NCBI RefSeq assembly: GCF_002257565.1
Contig: NZ_CP022736.1
Span: 4,154,001 to 4,218,000, forward strand
Direction: 5' to 3'
Source of the DNA: Herbaspirillum sp. meg3
GTDB taxonomy: Bacteria > Pseudomonadota > Gammaproteobacteria > Burkholderiales > Burkholderiaceae_D
Length of the DNA stretch: 64,000 bases
A program made the position numbers and the translations under genes. The notes beneath the pieces are model-generated. The model was not told the origin of the DNA and made no database searches. It worked only from the letters and a program-made list of their open reading frames with translations. Below are positions 1 through 8,119 of the stretch, in pieces (the stretch's first letter is position 1; each line of letters starts with the position of its first letter).

Positions 1-279
1 TACATCCTGTCTCATGCCCAGCGTGTCGGCTTTGTCGTGGTAAAGCAGGACGAGAATCATCTGCTACTGGATCATCTGTACATTCATCCTGACCATCAGG
101 GCCAAGGTATCGGCAGCGCTGTCTTGACTCAATTATTTTGCGAGGCAGATGCAGTCGTATTACCGATGCGCGTCGGTGCGTTGAAACAAAGCGAAGCGAA
201 CCACTTTTATCAGCGGCATGGTTTTATGAAAATTGACGAGGGAGAATGGGATATCTACTACGAACGGCAAGCGCAGTGA
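1..279 (+). CDS. GNAT-family N-acetyltransferase, C-terminal part (cut by window edge)
   Basis: The reading frame is open from base 1 and ends at a TGA, so only the C-terminal part of the protein is present. The visible residues include LYIHPDHQGQGIGSAVL, the acetyl-CoA pyrophosphate-binding motif A of GNAT acetyltransferases, followed by a NHFYQRHGF segment typical of motif B. The protein should transfer an acetyl group from acetyl-CoA to an amine, but the substrate cannot be inferred. The in-frame GTG at base 37 is probably not the start, because coding sequence with family character lies before it. The family call is firm; the true length is unknown. Confidence 0.8.
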   Translation, partial: YILSHAQRVGFVVVKQDENHLLLDHLYIHPDHQGQGIGSAVLTQLFCEADAVVLPMRVGALKQSEANHFYQRHGFMKIDEGEWDIYYERQAQ

Positions 280-372
280 CTTGCGCTGAAACTTGCACGC
301 CGCAGCGTACAATTCCCTGATCCGATGATTTGTTCTTATCCCGCATTCCAGCACAACTGAAGAGAGACCGCC

Positions 373-675
373 ATGCACTACGTTCTTTTTTACCGCTTCG
401 TCAAAGACAGCAAGACCGTCAAACTGCCGTTTCGCAATGATCACCTCAAATTCGCGTGGGAAGCGGCCGAACGCGGAGAACTGATTCTCGGCGGCGCCCT
501 CAGCGATCCGGAAGATGAAGCCATGCTGCTGTTCAAGGGTAACTCGCCGGAAGTGGCCGAAAACTTTGCCAATAAAGATCCGTATGTGACCAATGGCGTC
601 GTGACGCAATGGCAGGTGCGTTTGTGGACCACCGTGGTGGGAGAAGACGCGGCTTCGAGTGTTCGTCCGGCCTGA
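373..675 (+). CDS. YciI-like (YCII) family protein
   Basis: A 100-residue protein with the compact YCII fold signature: an N-terminal strand MHYVLFYRF, His24 in an NDHL context, and GGALSDPED around residues 40-48. His and Asp at these places form the proposed active-site pair of the family, which is related to muconolactone isomerases. The reaction is unknown for most members. A purine-rich GAGAG lies about 8 bases before the ATG. The gene runs alone on the plus strand and converges with the MarR gene after a 29-base gap. No partner gene suggests a substrate. Confidence 0.75.
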   Translation: MHYVLFYRFVKDSKTVKLPFRNDHLKFAWEAAERGELILGGALSDPEDEAMLLFKGNSPEVAENFANKDPYVTNGVVTQWQVRLWTTVVGEDAASSVRPA

Positions 676-704
676 GCGACGACAACACGCAAGTCATTCG
701 CAAT

Positions 705-1157
705 TTATCGTTTATCGAGCAGGGTCTGAAAAAGAGTGACCAGGCGCGCCTGATCCTGCCCCAGAGGCTCAAAGAAGCGGCGGTCGACTTCTTCCACCAC
801 GGCAATCGCTTTTTGCGCAAGCTTGCGGCCGGTTGCAGATGCGGAGATGACTTTTGCTCTCGTGTCAGTGGGATGATCAGCGCGTTCGAACAGACCGCTC
901 GCAAGGAGGGCTCGCACTACTTGCGAAGTTGTCATCGGGTCGCTGCCCGTGAGCTGGGACAATTTCATTTGGGTAAGGGGTTCTTCCGCCCCAAACCAGG
1001 TCGCGACCGCAAGCATGACAAACTGCGTGTGCGTCAAGCCAAGCGGTTGCAGCGCAGCACGCTGTTCGCGTTGCCAGTTGTTGGAGATGCGCCATAGCAA
1101 AAAACCGGGACTGTCAGACGGCCCGCTGTGGCTGGTGGGTAGCGGCTTCGATTTCAT
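705..1157 (-). CDS. MarR-family transcriptional regulator
   Basis: A 150-residue winged-helix protein. Residues about 45-115 carry the MarR helix-turn-helix (LTQMKLSQLTGSDPMTTSQ, then a wing with RAKVISASATGRKLA). MarR proteins are dimeric repressors that bind short palindromes and release DNA when they bind small aromatic or oxidised ligands. The gene is the last of a three-gene minus-strand operon; its ATG overlaps the TGA of the EVE gene (ATGA), which suggests translational coupling. A strong palindrome that overlaps the operon promoter near 2031-2061 is the likely autoregulatory operator (inference). Confidence 0.88.
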   Translation of the reverse strand: MKSKPLPTSHSGPSDSPGFLLWRISNNWQREQRAALQPLGLTHTQFVMLAVATWFGAEEPLTQMKLSQLTGSDPMTTSQVVRALLASGLFERADHPTDTRAKVISASATGRKLAQKAIAVVEEVDRRFFEPLGQDQARLVTLFQTLLDKR

Positions 1158-1591
1158 CGGTACATCCTTTGTGTGGCAAGATCAACGCCCATTGCGTTGG
1201 CGATCGTGCTTGAATCCTTGTCGGTCAGAGGGATAAGGCCGCGGCGCAGAACCATTCCCCAGCTCGGCGCAGCGCACAGATCCAGCTCGCTGCGCAATGC
1301 CTCCAGCGGCGTCTCTTTCACCTCGAGATACTTCACCCGGCGACGGAACGGCACGAATCCGCCTCCCATATCAAACGGAAATACTTCTTCATCCTCCACG
1401 ACTCCCATTGCAGTGAATGCCTTCAACGGCGCACCATGCATTTCGACCGCCGGGGAATAATAGAAGAAAATATCGCCCGACTTCATTCTGCGTAAAGGCT
1501 GAGCCTTGCCGTGACACACTTGCGCAAAGCCTCCCGCCACACCGCGTTGAACATGAGCGCGAGAGACGACACCTAGCCAGGATTGGCTCAT
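1154..1591 (-). CDS. EVE domain protein (UPF0310 type)
   Basis: A 145-residue single-domain protein of the EVE/PUA-like fold. It has the N-terminal WLGVVSRAHVQRGVAGGFAQ segment, a MKSGDIFFYYSP core and the late SWGMVLRRGLIPLT segment. Family members bind modified nucleobases or nucleotides, and many sit in stress or defence contexts, but this one has no nuclease or methylase next to it. The start at MSQSWLG is preferred because earlier in-frame residues overlap the SRPBCC gene and are not family-like. It begins 1 base after the upstream SRPBCC stop and overlaps the MarR start, so the three are co-transcribed. Confidence 0.8.
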   Translation of the reverse strand: MSQSWLGVVSRAHVQRGVAGGFAQVCHGKAQPLRRMKSGDIFFYYSPAVEMHGAPLKAFTAMGVVEDEEVFPFDMGGGFVPFRRRVKYLEVKETPLEALRSELDLCAAPSWGMVLRRGLIPLTDKDSSTIANAMGVDLATQRMYR

Positions 1592-1592
1592 A

Positions 1593-2018
1593 TCACACCC
1601 GGCCTTCCGCTTTTGCCACGAGTCCCTGCAGGACCTGTGGGAAGTCGGAAGAAACTCCCGTGCAAATATCCTGTGCATTTTCTCCGGTCACGCCGATCTC
1701 GTAGGTGATCCGGTTGCGGCCGTCAGGCAGCGGATTGATCTGATGCGTCACTCGCACGACGACGTCTCCAAGCGTGGTCTCGTCGGTAAACAGACGCGGC
1801 TCAGTGACTTCAACAAGTTGCGATCGGATGACGTCTTGATCAGGAAGCACCATCGTGAACCAGGAGCCTGTCGCGAAGGGACCTTCCAGGCTGCAGTCAT
1901 GCACGCCGGCGTTCCAGTTCTTCCAATCGGATACGGCCTTGAACAGCGCCCAGATGGTTGCCGCCGGCGCAATGGTGTCATGGCTATAGGATGCAGTGGC
2001 TTGTGTAGCATTGGACAT
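1593..2018 (-). CDS. SRPBCC (START-like) ligand-binding protein
   Basis: A 141-residue protein beginning MSNATQATASYSHDTI, with the SRPBCC pattern APAATIWALFKAVSDWKNWNAGV, an internal strand-rich region and a C-terminal helix (FPQVLQGLVAKAEGR). This helix-grip fold encloses a hydrophobic cavity for lipids or polyketide-like compounds; the ligand is unknown. The start at 2018 is fixed by a near-ideal Shine-Dalgarno AAGGAGGTC at 2022-2030. The gene leads the SRPBCC-EVE-MarR operon, and its promoter is embedded in the palindrome at 2031-2061. Many SRPBCC genes are co-regulated with ArsR or MarR repressors, which fits here. Confidence 0.82.
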   Translation of the reverse strand: MSNATQATASYSHDTIAPAATIWALFKAVSDWKNWNAGVHDCSLEGPFATGSWFTMVLPDQDVIRSQLVEVTEPRLFTDETTLGDVVVRVTHQINPLPDGRNRITYEIGVTGENAQDICTGVSSDFPQVLQGLVAKAEGRV

Positions 2019-2030
2019 ATCGACCTCCTT

Positions 2031-2061
2031 AATAAGTGTACATATTATATGTGCACTTATT
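2031..2061. promoter_or_regulatory. 31-bp palindromic operator, probably for the MarR protein
   Basis: Half-sites AATAAGTG (2031-2038) and CACTTATT (2054-2061) flank an inner near-palindrome ACATATTATATGT; only one base pair of the dyad is mismatched. The dyad covers the -10 box and predicted transcription start of the operon, where a bound repressor would block polymerase. Assignment to the MarR protein rests on operon membership and on the size typical of MarR sites. Confidence 0.65.
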
Positions 2062-2072
2062 ATATTCGTCAA
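2044..2072 (-). promoter_or_regulatory. Sigma70-type promoter of the SRPBCC-EVE-MarR operon
   Basis: Read on the minus strand, TTGACG (2072-2067) is followed after exactly 17 bases by a consensus TATAAT (2049-2044). The predicted start of transcription lies about 13-16 bases before the Shine-Dalgarno, so the leader is very short. The -10 box and most of the spacer lie inside the palindrome at 2031-2061. Confidence 0.75.
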
Positions 2073-2124
2073 CAGTCCTTCTTTCAGCGAGAAGCCGACG
2101 TTCGAAACATGCGCCCTCTCCTCT

Positions 2125-2784
2125 CTAGCCTCTTTCTATTCTAAGATTTTCCAGGGCGAACTTGATCAGCTCGCTGCGTCCCTCGATATCCAGCTTGCGC
2201 TTGATATTCAGACAGTGGGTTTCGACAGTGCGCACACTCAGATCCAGCGTCTCTGCGATGCTCTTGTTCGACGCGCCCTTCGCTATCTGCTCAAGGACCT
2301 GGCGTTCGCGTGCCGTGAGCGACTCTTCTTTGATACGCGGCTGGGCGAGGATGGGCATCAGCGCAGCGCTGTAATAGACGCCCCCGTTCAGCACCGCTTC
2401 GATTGCACGCACGATGTCGCTTCCGGGGGCGTCCTTCAACACATAGCCTCTCGCGCCCGCACGAATCGACTGCAAGACGTACTCGGCTTTGTTGTGCATG
2501 CTGAGGATCAGCACGGCGATATCGGGGAAGTTCAACTGGAACTGCCCCGTCAGCTCGATCCCACTGCTGCCTTGAAGGTTGATGTCCATCAACACCAGGT
2601 TGATCGGCTGGCGCGCTGCGTGCTTTAAGGCTTCTTCCGCAGTACCGGCTTCAGCAACGACCTGTACACCCGGCATACTCTCCAGCCGGGCGCGCACGCC
2701 ATCCCTGATCATCGGATGATCATCCACGATCATGACATTCGTTGTTGCTGGCGTTGTTACTGTTGTTACTGTTTCATCAAGCAT
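2125..2784 (-). CDS. NarL/FixJ-family response regulator
   Basis: A 219-residue two-domain regulator. The receiver domain (about 15-130) has acidic residues Asp21-Asp22, the phosphorylation site Asp67 in LVLMDINL, and Lys117 in YVLKD. The C-terminal LuxR-type helix-turn-helix (about 155-215) shows LTARERQVLEQIAKGASNK and the recognition helix SVRTVETH. It overlaps the end of the sensor kinase gene by 8 bases, so the pair is translationally coupled. The likely target is the divergent DUF3311-symporter operon, whose promoter region carries repeated CCTACGT boxes (inference). Confidence 0.92.
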   Translation of the reverse strand: MLDETVTTVTTPATTNVMIVDDHPMIRDGVRARLESMPGVQVVAEAGTAEEALKHAARQPINLVLMDINLQGSSGIELTGQFQLNFPDIAVLILSMHNKAEYVLQSIRAGARGYVLKDAPGSDIVRAIEAVLNGGVYYSAALMPILAQPRIKEESLTARERQVLEQIAKGASNKSIAETLDLSVRTVETHCLNIKRKLDIEGRSELIKFALENLRIERG

Positions 2785-4147
2785 AAAATGCCTCCTTTGT
2801 GAGCAAAGGAACTTGCGCCACGACCACCGTTCCTTCGGAACTTGAGGATACGGAGAAGCTGCCGCCTACTGCTTCCAGACGCTCTGCCATGTTGCGCAAG
2901 CCGATACCCTGTTTGGGATGCTTGGCGATCTGGCCCGTATCGAAGCCGATACCGTTGTCGCGAATGGTCAGGAGGAACAAGCCTGATTCCTCGGCCAGTT
3001 CCAATGACACGGAGCTTGCCCTCGCATGCCGCCAGATATTGTTCAAGGCCTCTTGGGCAACCCGGAACATGACGGTATTGACGACATCCGGCGATGCATT
3101 TGTCGTCCCCCTGAAGGAGAAGTCAATGCGAAGCTCTCCGTTCGCATTCCACTCATCACACAAAAACTGCAGCGCACTGGTCAAGCCCATATCATCCAGG
3201 AGAGCAGGCCTCAAGCCGTGAGAAATATGCCTGATCTCGCCGAGCAAGCGATTCATTTGCTCCACGGTGTGTTCAAAAGCATCGCTGGCGGACGCGATTT
3301 GCTGAGGGGACTCGAGCTTGATGATCGCCGCTTCAGTCTGCAACTTGATGGAAACCAGATGCTGGCTGATGCCGTCATGCAGATCGCGTGCAACACGCGC
3401 CCGCTCTTCCTCTTGAGATAAAACGACTCTCTGCGCCAACTCCCTGAGTTTGGCGTCGGCAACACGTTGTTCACTGAGGTTGAACATCAGGCCAAAGCCG
3501 GCCACCGCCGCGACGCTAAGGAGTGCGATGACCGCGATCAGTCGCATCGTGTCGAGATTGTGCCCGGATATCTGCCGGTCGATGTTGGCAAGCGCCGCGT
3601 CCACATCGTCGAGATAAATTCCCGTACCGATGATCCATCCCCACTTGGGCAAGGCAATCACATACGCAAGTTTCGGTGCGACCGTACTGCTGGACGGCTT
3701 GCGCCACAGATAGCGCTCAAAGCCACCGCCACTGCGGGCACGCACGATGAGGCGCTGGATGGTTTTGGTGCCATCTACGTTTTCCCAGTCCCACAAATTT
3801 CTGCCAAGCAGCTCAGGCTGACGTGGATGGACCAACGTATTCCCGGAAAAATCGTAGGCAAAGAAATAGCCGTCATCGCCATAGTCGAGCCGGGCCAGGA
3901 TATTGATGGCCTCCCGTTTGGCGCCTTCTACATCGTTGCGTTCATAGAGATGCGCGATCGAATGAACGGCGAGATCGACGTAATGGTGCAGCTCCGCATC
4001 TTTGCTGCTCCGATACGCTTCCTGAATCGACTGGCGCTGCTGCTCGCCGAGCCTGATGGTCTGGTGCCAGACAACAATCGCAATGACCCCGAAAGAGATC
4101 AGCAATGGTGTGACTGCAAAGAAAATAATCTTGTGTCTTAGTTTCAT
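2777..4147 (-). CDS. Cache-domain sensor histidine kinase (HisKA_3 type)
   Basis: A 456-residue membrane kinase. A transmembrane helix (about 7-28) precedes a periplasmic single Cache domain (about 35-190, with DDGYFFAYDFSGNTLVHP), then a second helix (about 201-223). The cytoplasmic part has the HisKA_3 H-box RDLHDGISQH with phospho-acceptor His257, the N-box (QEALNNIWRHA), and G-boxes DNGIGFD and QGIGLRNMAERL. Cache domains of this sort commonly bind small carboxylates. Together with the adjacent symporter this suggests a sensor of a monocarboxylate or similar organic acid that induces its own uptake; the ligand itself cannot be read. The predicted start is an ATG at 4147. Confidence 0.9.
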   Translation of the reverse strand: MKLRHKIIFFAVTPLLISFGVIAIVVWHQTIRLGEQQRQSIQEAYRSSKDAELHHYVDLAVHSIAHLYERNDVEGAKREAINILARLDYGDDGYFFAYDFSGNTLVHPRQPELLGRNLWDWENVDGTKTIQRLIVRARSGGGFERYLWRKPSSSTVAPKLAYVIALPKWGWIIGTGIYLDDVDAALANIDRQISGHNLDTMRLIAVIALLSVAAVAGFGLMFNLSEQRVADAKLRELAQRVVLSQEEERARVARDLHDGISQHLVSIKLQTEAAIIKLESPQQIASASDAFEHTVEQMNRLLGEIRHISHGLRPALLDDMGLTSALQFLCDEWNANGELRIDFSFRGTTNASPDVVNTVMFRVAQEALNNIWRHARASSVSLELAEESGLFLLTIRDNGIGFDTGQIAKHPKQGIGLRNMAERLEAVGGSFSVSSSSEGTVVVAQVPLLTKEAFYA

Positions 4148-4236
4148 CCTGGCAATGTCTCCTCGGGCTCAAAAAGCCTCGCACACTCTTCTGTTATGAG
4201 TTCTCCCGCAATTCTATGTCGGATTACACGCGGCCA

Positions 4237-4268
4237 CCTACGTGTTCCTACGTAGTTCCACTAAGTAG
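4237..4268. repeat. Tandem CCTACGT-type boxes, candidate response-regulator sites
   Basis: CCTACGTGTT (4238-4247) is followed directly by CCTACGTAGTT (4248-4258) and then a looser CCACTAAGTAGT. The units repeat about once per helical turn in the same direction. They sit in the 336-base divergent region between the kinase and the DUF3311 gene, about 225 bases before the latter. That placement suits an activator array for a NarL-type regulator, but binding is inferred only from position. Confidence 0.45.
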
Positions 4269-4330
4269 TCTCCCGCTTGTTCCAAGCCGCAGATATGCGA
4301 ATACTACGGCACATAAAAATAGTAAAAATT

Positions 4331-4352
4331 GATATAAAAATTTCTTTATATC
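4331..4352. promoter_or_regulatory. Perfect inverted repeat upstream of the DUF3311-symporter operon
   Basis: GATATAAA (4331-4338) and TTTATATC (4345-4352) form a perfect 8-base dyad around a 6-base AT-rich centre. It lies in the same 336-base gene-free region (4148-4483), about 130 bases before the DUF3311 start. It could be a protein-binding dyad; there is no T-run to make it a terminator. Confidence 0.4.
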
Positions 4353-4483
4353 GGAGACATCCTCACCACGACGACTCCGGACGCAATGTATATGTACGTA
4401 TTCGCATGCGCGCCTGCAGTCGCCCTTCTGTTTTTGTGGATGCCTCCAAAGCGGTCATTTTTCATAACAAAAGAGGAGATCTG

Positions 4484-4705
4484 ATGTCCACCGACATGCC
4501 ATCAAGAACAGTGGGGCGAAGCTATCTGCGCGCATTGCTGTTACTACCTTTCATCGCCTTGCTATGGGTTCCGTTTTACAACGACGAACTGCCCGCACTG
4601 TTCGGCTTTCCGTTTTTTTACTGGTATCAGTTCATGTGGGTTCCGCTCACCGCATTGATCATCTGGATCGTCTATAAGGACGGTCTCAAGAAGGGAGTCG
4701 AATAA
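4484..4705 (+). CDS. DUF3311 small membrane protein, symporter partner
   Basis: A 73-residue protein with two predicted membrane helices (about 12-32 and 42-62: LRALLLLPFIALLWVPF and YWYQFMWVPLTALIIWIVY). This is the usual shape of DUF3311 proteins, which are encoded just before sodium:solute symporters of the MctP group and are thought to act with them. The start is set by AGAGGAG, 4-10 bases before the ATG. The stop overlaps the symporter start (TAATG), implying coupled translation. A longer open frame upstream of 4484 lacks family character. Confidence 0.85.
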   Translation: MSTDMPSRTVGRSYLRALLLLPFIALLWVPFYNDELPALFGFPFFYWYQFMWVPLTALIIWIVYKDGLKKGVE

Positions 4706-6207
4706 TGAATTCCTCTTCCATCAACTGGACTGCCCTCGGCGTCTTCATCTTCTTCTTTGCGCTGGTCACCGTCATGGGCTTCTGGGCCTCGCGCTGGCAA
4801 AGCGGCGGTTCCGCCAACAAGGGCGCTCACCTCGACGAATGGGGGCTGGGCGGCCGTAACTTCGGCACCTGGATTACCTGGTTTCTGGTCGGCGGTGACT
4901 TCTACACCGCTTACACCGTGATCGCGGTGCCGGCGCTGGTGTATGCGGTCGGTGCTTACGGCTTCTTCGCGCTGCCGTACACGATTCTGGTCTATCCGAT
5001 CGTGTTCCTGATCATGCCCAAGCTGTGGCACGCTGCGCACAAGGCCGGTCACGTCACCGCTGCCGACGTGGTGTTCGGCCGCTACAAGTCGCGCAAGCTG
5101 GAGCTGGCCATTGCCCTGACCGGTGTCGTGGCGACCATGCCTTATATCGCGCTGCAACTGATCGGGATGGAAGTCGTGATCAAGGCGCTCGGGGTTACCG
5201 GTGAATTGCCTCTGTTGGCGGCTTTCGTGATTCTGGCGCTGTACACCTATTCGGCCGGCCTGCGCGCGCCTGCACTGATTGCCTTCGTCAAGGATCTGAT
5301 GATTTACATCGTGGTGCTGGTGGCGGTGGTGCTGGTGCCGATGAAGCTGGGCGGCTATGGCATCGTGTTCAACTCGGCACGTGAGGCGTTTGCGGCCAAG
5401 GGCGGCATGACCGGTCTGACGTTGAAGCCTGCACAGTTCCTGCCGTTTGCGACACTGGCGCTGGGGTCGGCGATGGCGGCCTTCATGTATCCGCATACCC
5501 TGACCGGCATCTTTGCGGCCAAGAGTGCTGACACGATCCGCAAGAACGCTGTGTTCCTGCCTGCGTACACGGTGCTGCTGGGTCTGATCGCGCTGCTGGG
5601 CTATATGGCTTACGCGGCGGGCGTCAAGGTCGAAGTGAACAATGACATCGTTCCTGCGCTGTTCAATGCCATGTTCCCGAGCTGGTTCAGTGGCTTTGCG
5701 TTCGCGGCCATTGCCATCGGTGCGCTGGTGCCGGCGGCGGTGATGTCGATTGGTGCGGCCAATCTGTTCACGCGTAACTTCTGGAAGCCGTACGTGAATC
5801 CGAACGTGTCGGCCGAAGGCGAAGCCAAGGTCGCCAAGATGGTGTCGCTGGTGGTGAAGTTCGGCGCGCTGGTGTTCATCCTGTTCCTGCCGACCAAGTT
5901 TGCGCTTGATCTGCAGTTGCTGGGCGGCGTGTGGATTCTGCAAACTTTCCCGGCGCTGGTGTTCGGTTTGTTCATCGGCTGGTTTGGCGCCAACGCGCTG
6001 CTGACCGGCTGGGCGGTCGGTATCATCGGCGGCAGCTGGCTGGCGTATGCGGATGGCATCAAGCCGGTGCATACCTTCCACATCGGGGCTGATTCGTACT
6101 CCATGTACACCGGTCTGATTGCGCTGGCGATCAATATCGTGGTGGCAGTCGTCGTTCAGTTGGTGTTTGGCAAGGGCGGTGCGAAAGCGCCGGCATTGAA
6201 GCACTGA
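4705..6207 (+). CDS. Sodium:solute symporter (SSS family), MctP-like
   Basis: A 500-residue integral membrane protein with about 13 hydrophobic helices. It has the SSS hallmark regions near the N-terminus (WGLGGRNFGTWITWFLVGGDFYTAYT) and the GALVPAAVMSIGAANLFTRNFW segment around residues 345-370. Members use a sodium gradient to import monocarboxylates, amino acids or related solutes. It pairs with DUF3311 and faces a Cache-kinase two-component system, so a small organic acid is the best guess. A paralogous DUF3311-symporter pair lies at 34.8-36.6 kb. A strong terminator follows. Confidence 0.92.
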   Translation: MNSSSINWTALGVFIFFFALVTVMGFWASRWQSGGSANKGAHLDEWGLGGRNFGTWITWFLVGGDFYTAYTVIAVPALVYAVGAYGFFALPYTILVYPIVFLIMPKLWHAAHKAGHVTAADVVFGRYKSRKLELAIALTGVVATMPYIALQLIGMEVVIKALGVTGELPLLAAFVILALYTYSAGLRAPALIAFVKDLMIYIVVLVAVVLVPMKLGGYGIVFNSAREAFAAKGGMTGLTLKPAQFLPFATLALGSAMAAFMYPHTLTGIFAAKSADTIRKNAVFLPAYTVLLGLIALLGYMAYAAGVKVEVNNDIVPALFNAMFPSWFSGFAFAAIAIGALVPAAVMSIGAANLFTRNFWKPYVNPNVSAEGEAKVAKMVSLVVKFGALVFILFLPTKFALDLQLLGGVWILQTFPALVFGLFIGWFGANALLTGWAVGIIGGSWLAYADGIKPVHTFHIGADSYSMYTGLIALAINIVVAVVVQLVFGKGGAKAPALKH

Positions 6208-6243
6208 GTGAAGCACTGATTCAGCAGCCATGCCCGCAATCAG

Positions 6244-6277
6244 AAAAAGCCACGTTCTCCGGAACGTGGCTTTTTTA
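6244..6277. terminator. Bidirectional intrinsic terminator after the symporter gene
   Basis: A 13-base-pair stem (AAAAGCCACGTTC with its complement) closes a TCCG tetraloop of the stable UNCG class and is followed by six T residues. The A-run on the other side makes it usable for the convergent GGDEF gene as well. Confidence 0.9.
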
Positions 6278-6354
6278 TTTGCAGCGCGCGATACGTTATC
6301 GATTGCTTTGTTGACGACGCTCACAATTTTAAAATCAGGCAAGATCCAGCGCGA

Positions 6355-7875
6355 CTATGCCTCGTCGACTGGCCTTGCGCTTATTTGTACATTGTTTCGT
6401 CCATTCCCTTTGGCCTTGTACAAGGCGCTATCGGCCGCATTCAATACGGCGTTGATCGAATCATGAATCTTACCGTCATACACGGCCGCACCAACGCTCA
6501 CTGAAATGTGGCCGATCTGGCTTTTCGAGTGCAAAATATGAAGTGCTTCAATTGCGCTGCGAATCTTTTCACCCACAAAGATGGCACCGTCGGCATTGGT
6601 TTCAGCGAGCACGACGATGAACTCTTCTCCACCGTAGCGCGCGGCAATGTCGGAGCTGCGCGGCAGCTGTAAAGAGATGGCGCGAGAGACGGCGGCCAGA
6701 ACCTCGTCTCCCTTTTGATGGCCATAGGTGTCATTGTAAAATTTGAAATAATCGACATCGATAAATAAAATCGAAAACGTCCCCTTACTGCGTCTGCTTC
6801 TACTCCACAGGTCGTCCAATGCATGGTCCAGTGCTCGGCGGTTGAGCAGTTTGGTCAAATCATCGATGCGCACCAACTCCTGCAATTTTTCTTCGGCATG
6901 ACGTCGTTTCTTAAGCTCATTACGCAATACATGGAAGAGCGCCACGCACACCGCGATGAAGAGCAGCATCAGGGAACCGACGGTATAAAGACTCTCCGTC
7001 CAGTGCCTGAAGATATGCTTTTCGGAACGCCCGACAAAAACGACAAGCTGGGTTCCCGGAACGTTTCTGAAGGCATACAGACGTTTCACCCCGTCGTTCA
7101 TGGCTCGAGCAAAGAAGCTGCCACTATTTTGCTGAATCAAGGACTTGATCGTCAAGAAATTCGGGTTGGTACTGATATCACGCCCAATTATCGAAGCGGA
7201 GTATGGCAACCGCATGTAAACCACGCCACTGCGGGAATACAGCGACATCACACCATCCTCACCCAGCACGACTCCGCTGAACAGCTCGCGGAAATAGGTC
7301 AGATCGAGAGCCATGACAACAATGCCGGCAAAGCTGCCGTCTTGATTGGCAAGGCGCTTGGACAAGACGACAACCTGCAGATCCCGATCGAATTTGGCGG
7401 TAATTGGCGGCGAAATATAAAGACCGGTTTCGGGCTGATCCCGATGAACCGTGAAATAGAGACGATCACCGTAGGTATTGGCCGGTGCGCCCGGCAAAGA
7501 GGAAACGACAACCTTGCCGACATCGTCAAGTACCGCCATGACCACGACATGTTTTGCGGCTGCAACACCGCCGAAAAGATAGGAATGTTGCTGGTTATGC
7601 GTGAGCTGCCGGTACGTCGGACTTTGATAGCGATTGGCCAGTGCATCCAGAGACAGAGAGAGTATCTCGATATTTCGAACGATATCCCGCTGGGCCATCA
7701 GCGTGATGTTTTGCGACGTATCGATTGCATATTGGCTTGCCTCCTCATGGCTGGTGTAGAGCATCCAGCCGAACAAGCCGAATACCATTGCCATCAGGAT
7801 TATCCCGCTTATTTTAAGAGCCTTCCCTAAACGCTTAATTTTTAAACCCCATTTACTCTGTTTGTTTGAGCCCAA
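6355..7875 (-). CDS. Membrane diguanylate cyclase, dCache-GGDEF
   Basis: A 506-residue protein that should make cyclic-di-GMP from two GTP. It has a transmembrane helix (about 21-41), a large periplasmic dCache sensor (about 45-290), a second helix (about 295-318) and a GGDEF domain (about 330-495). The catalytic signature is GGEEF at 415-419, an active variant, and an inhibitory I-site RSSD (406-409) sits the canonical five residues before it, so product feedback is expected. The start is uncertain: the frame opens with a TTG at 7875 and has no ATG before the first membrane helix. The next gene upstream on the strand encodes a periplasmic binding protein. Confidence 0.9.
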   Translation of the reverse strand: MGSNKQSKWGLKIKRLGKALKISGIILMAMVFGLFGWMLYTSHEEASQYAIDTSQNITLMAQRDIVRNIEILSLSLDALANRYQSPTYRQLTHNQQHSYLFGGVAAAKHVVVMAVLDDVGKVVVSSLPGAPANTYGDRLYFTVHRDQPETGLYISPPITAKFDRDLQVVVLSKRLANQDGSFAGIVVMALDLTYFRELFSGVVLGEDGVMSLYSRSGVVYMRLPYSASIIGRDISTNPNFLTIKSLIQQNSGSFFARAMNDGVKRLYAFRNVPGTQLVVFVGRSEKHIFRHWTESLYTVGSLMLLFIAVCVALFHVLRNELKKRRHAEEKLQELVRIDDLTKLLNRRALDHALDDLWSRSRRSKGTFSILFIDVDYFKFYNDTYGHQKGDEVLAAVSRAISLQLPRSSDIAARYGGEEFIVVLAETNADGAIFVGEKIRSAIEALHILHSKSQIGHISVSVGAAVYDGKIHDSINAVLNAADSALYKAKGNGRNNVQISARPVDEA

Positions 7876-8119
7876 GCAAGATGAAAGACTGTGGCTGCCG
7901 GCACATGGTCTTCAATAAAAATCATCTGTACTTGAAATCTGATGGGCGTAATTAACTCATAAAAGCATATATTTCGACAGATTTCCAAAACGCAACGTAT
8001 GCCGGAGACGACAATTATTTCTTTTAACTTTGGCTACGCAACGTGTTGTGCTACACCTCCGGAACGCTGGTATGTATGGGAAATTTCTGCGGGGAAACGG
8101 CCCGCGATCCGCCGCAAAT

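Noticed and set aside
4672..6342. A 556-codon minus-strand open frame opposite the first symporter gene
   Set aside because: It is rich in His/Arg/Gln, has no family character, and mirrors codon bias of the true gene on the other strand.
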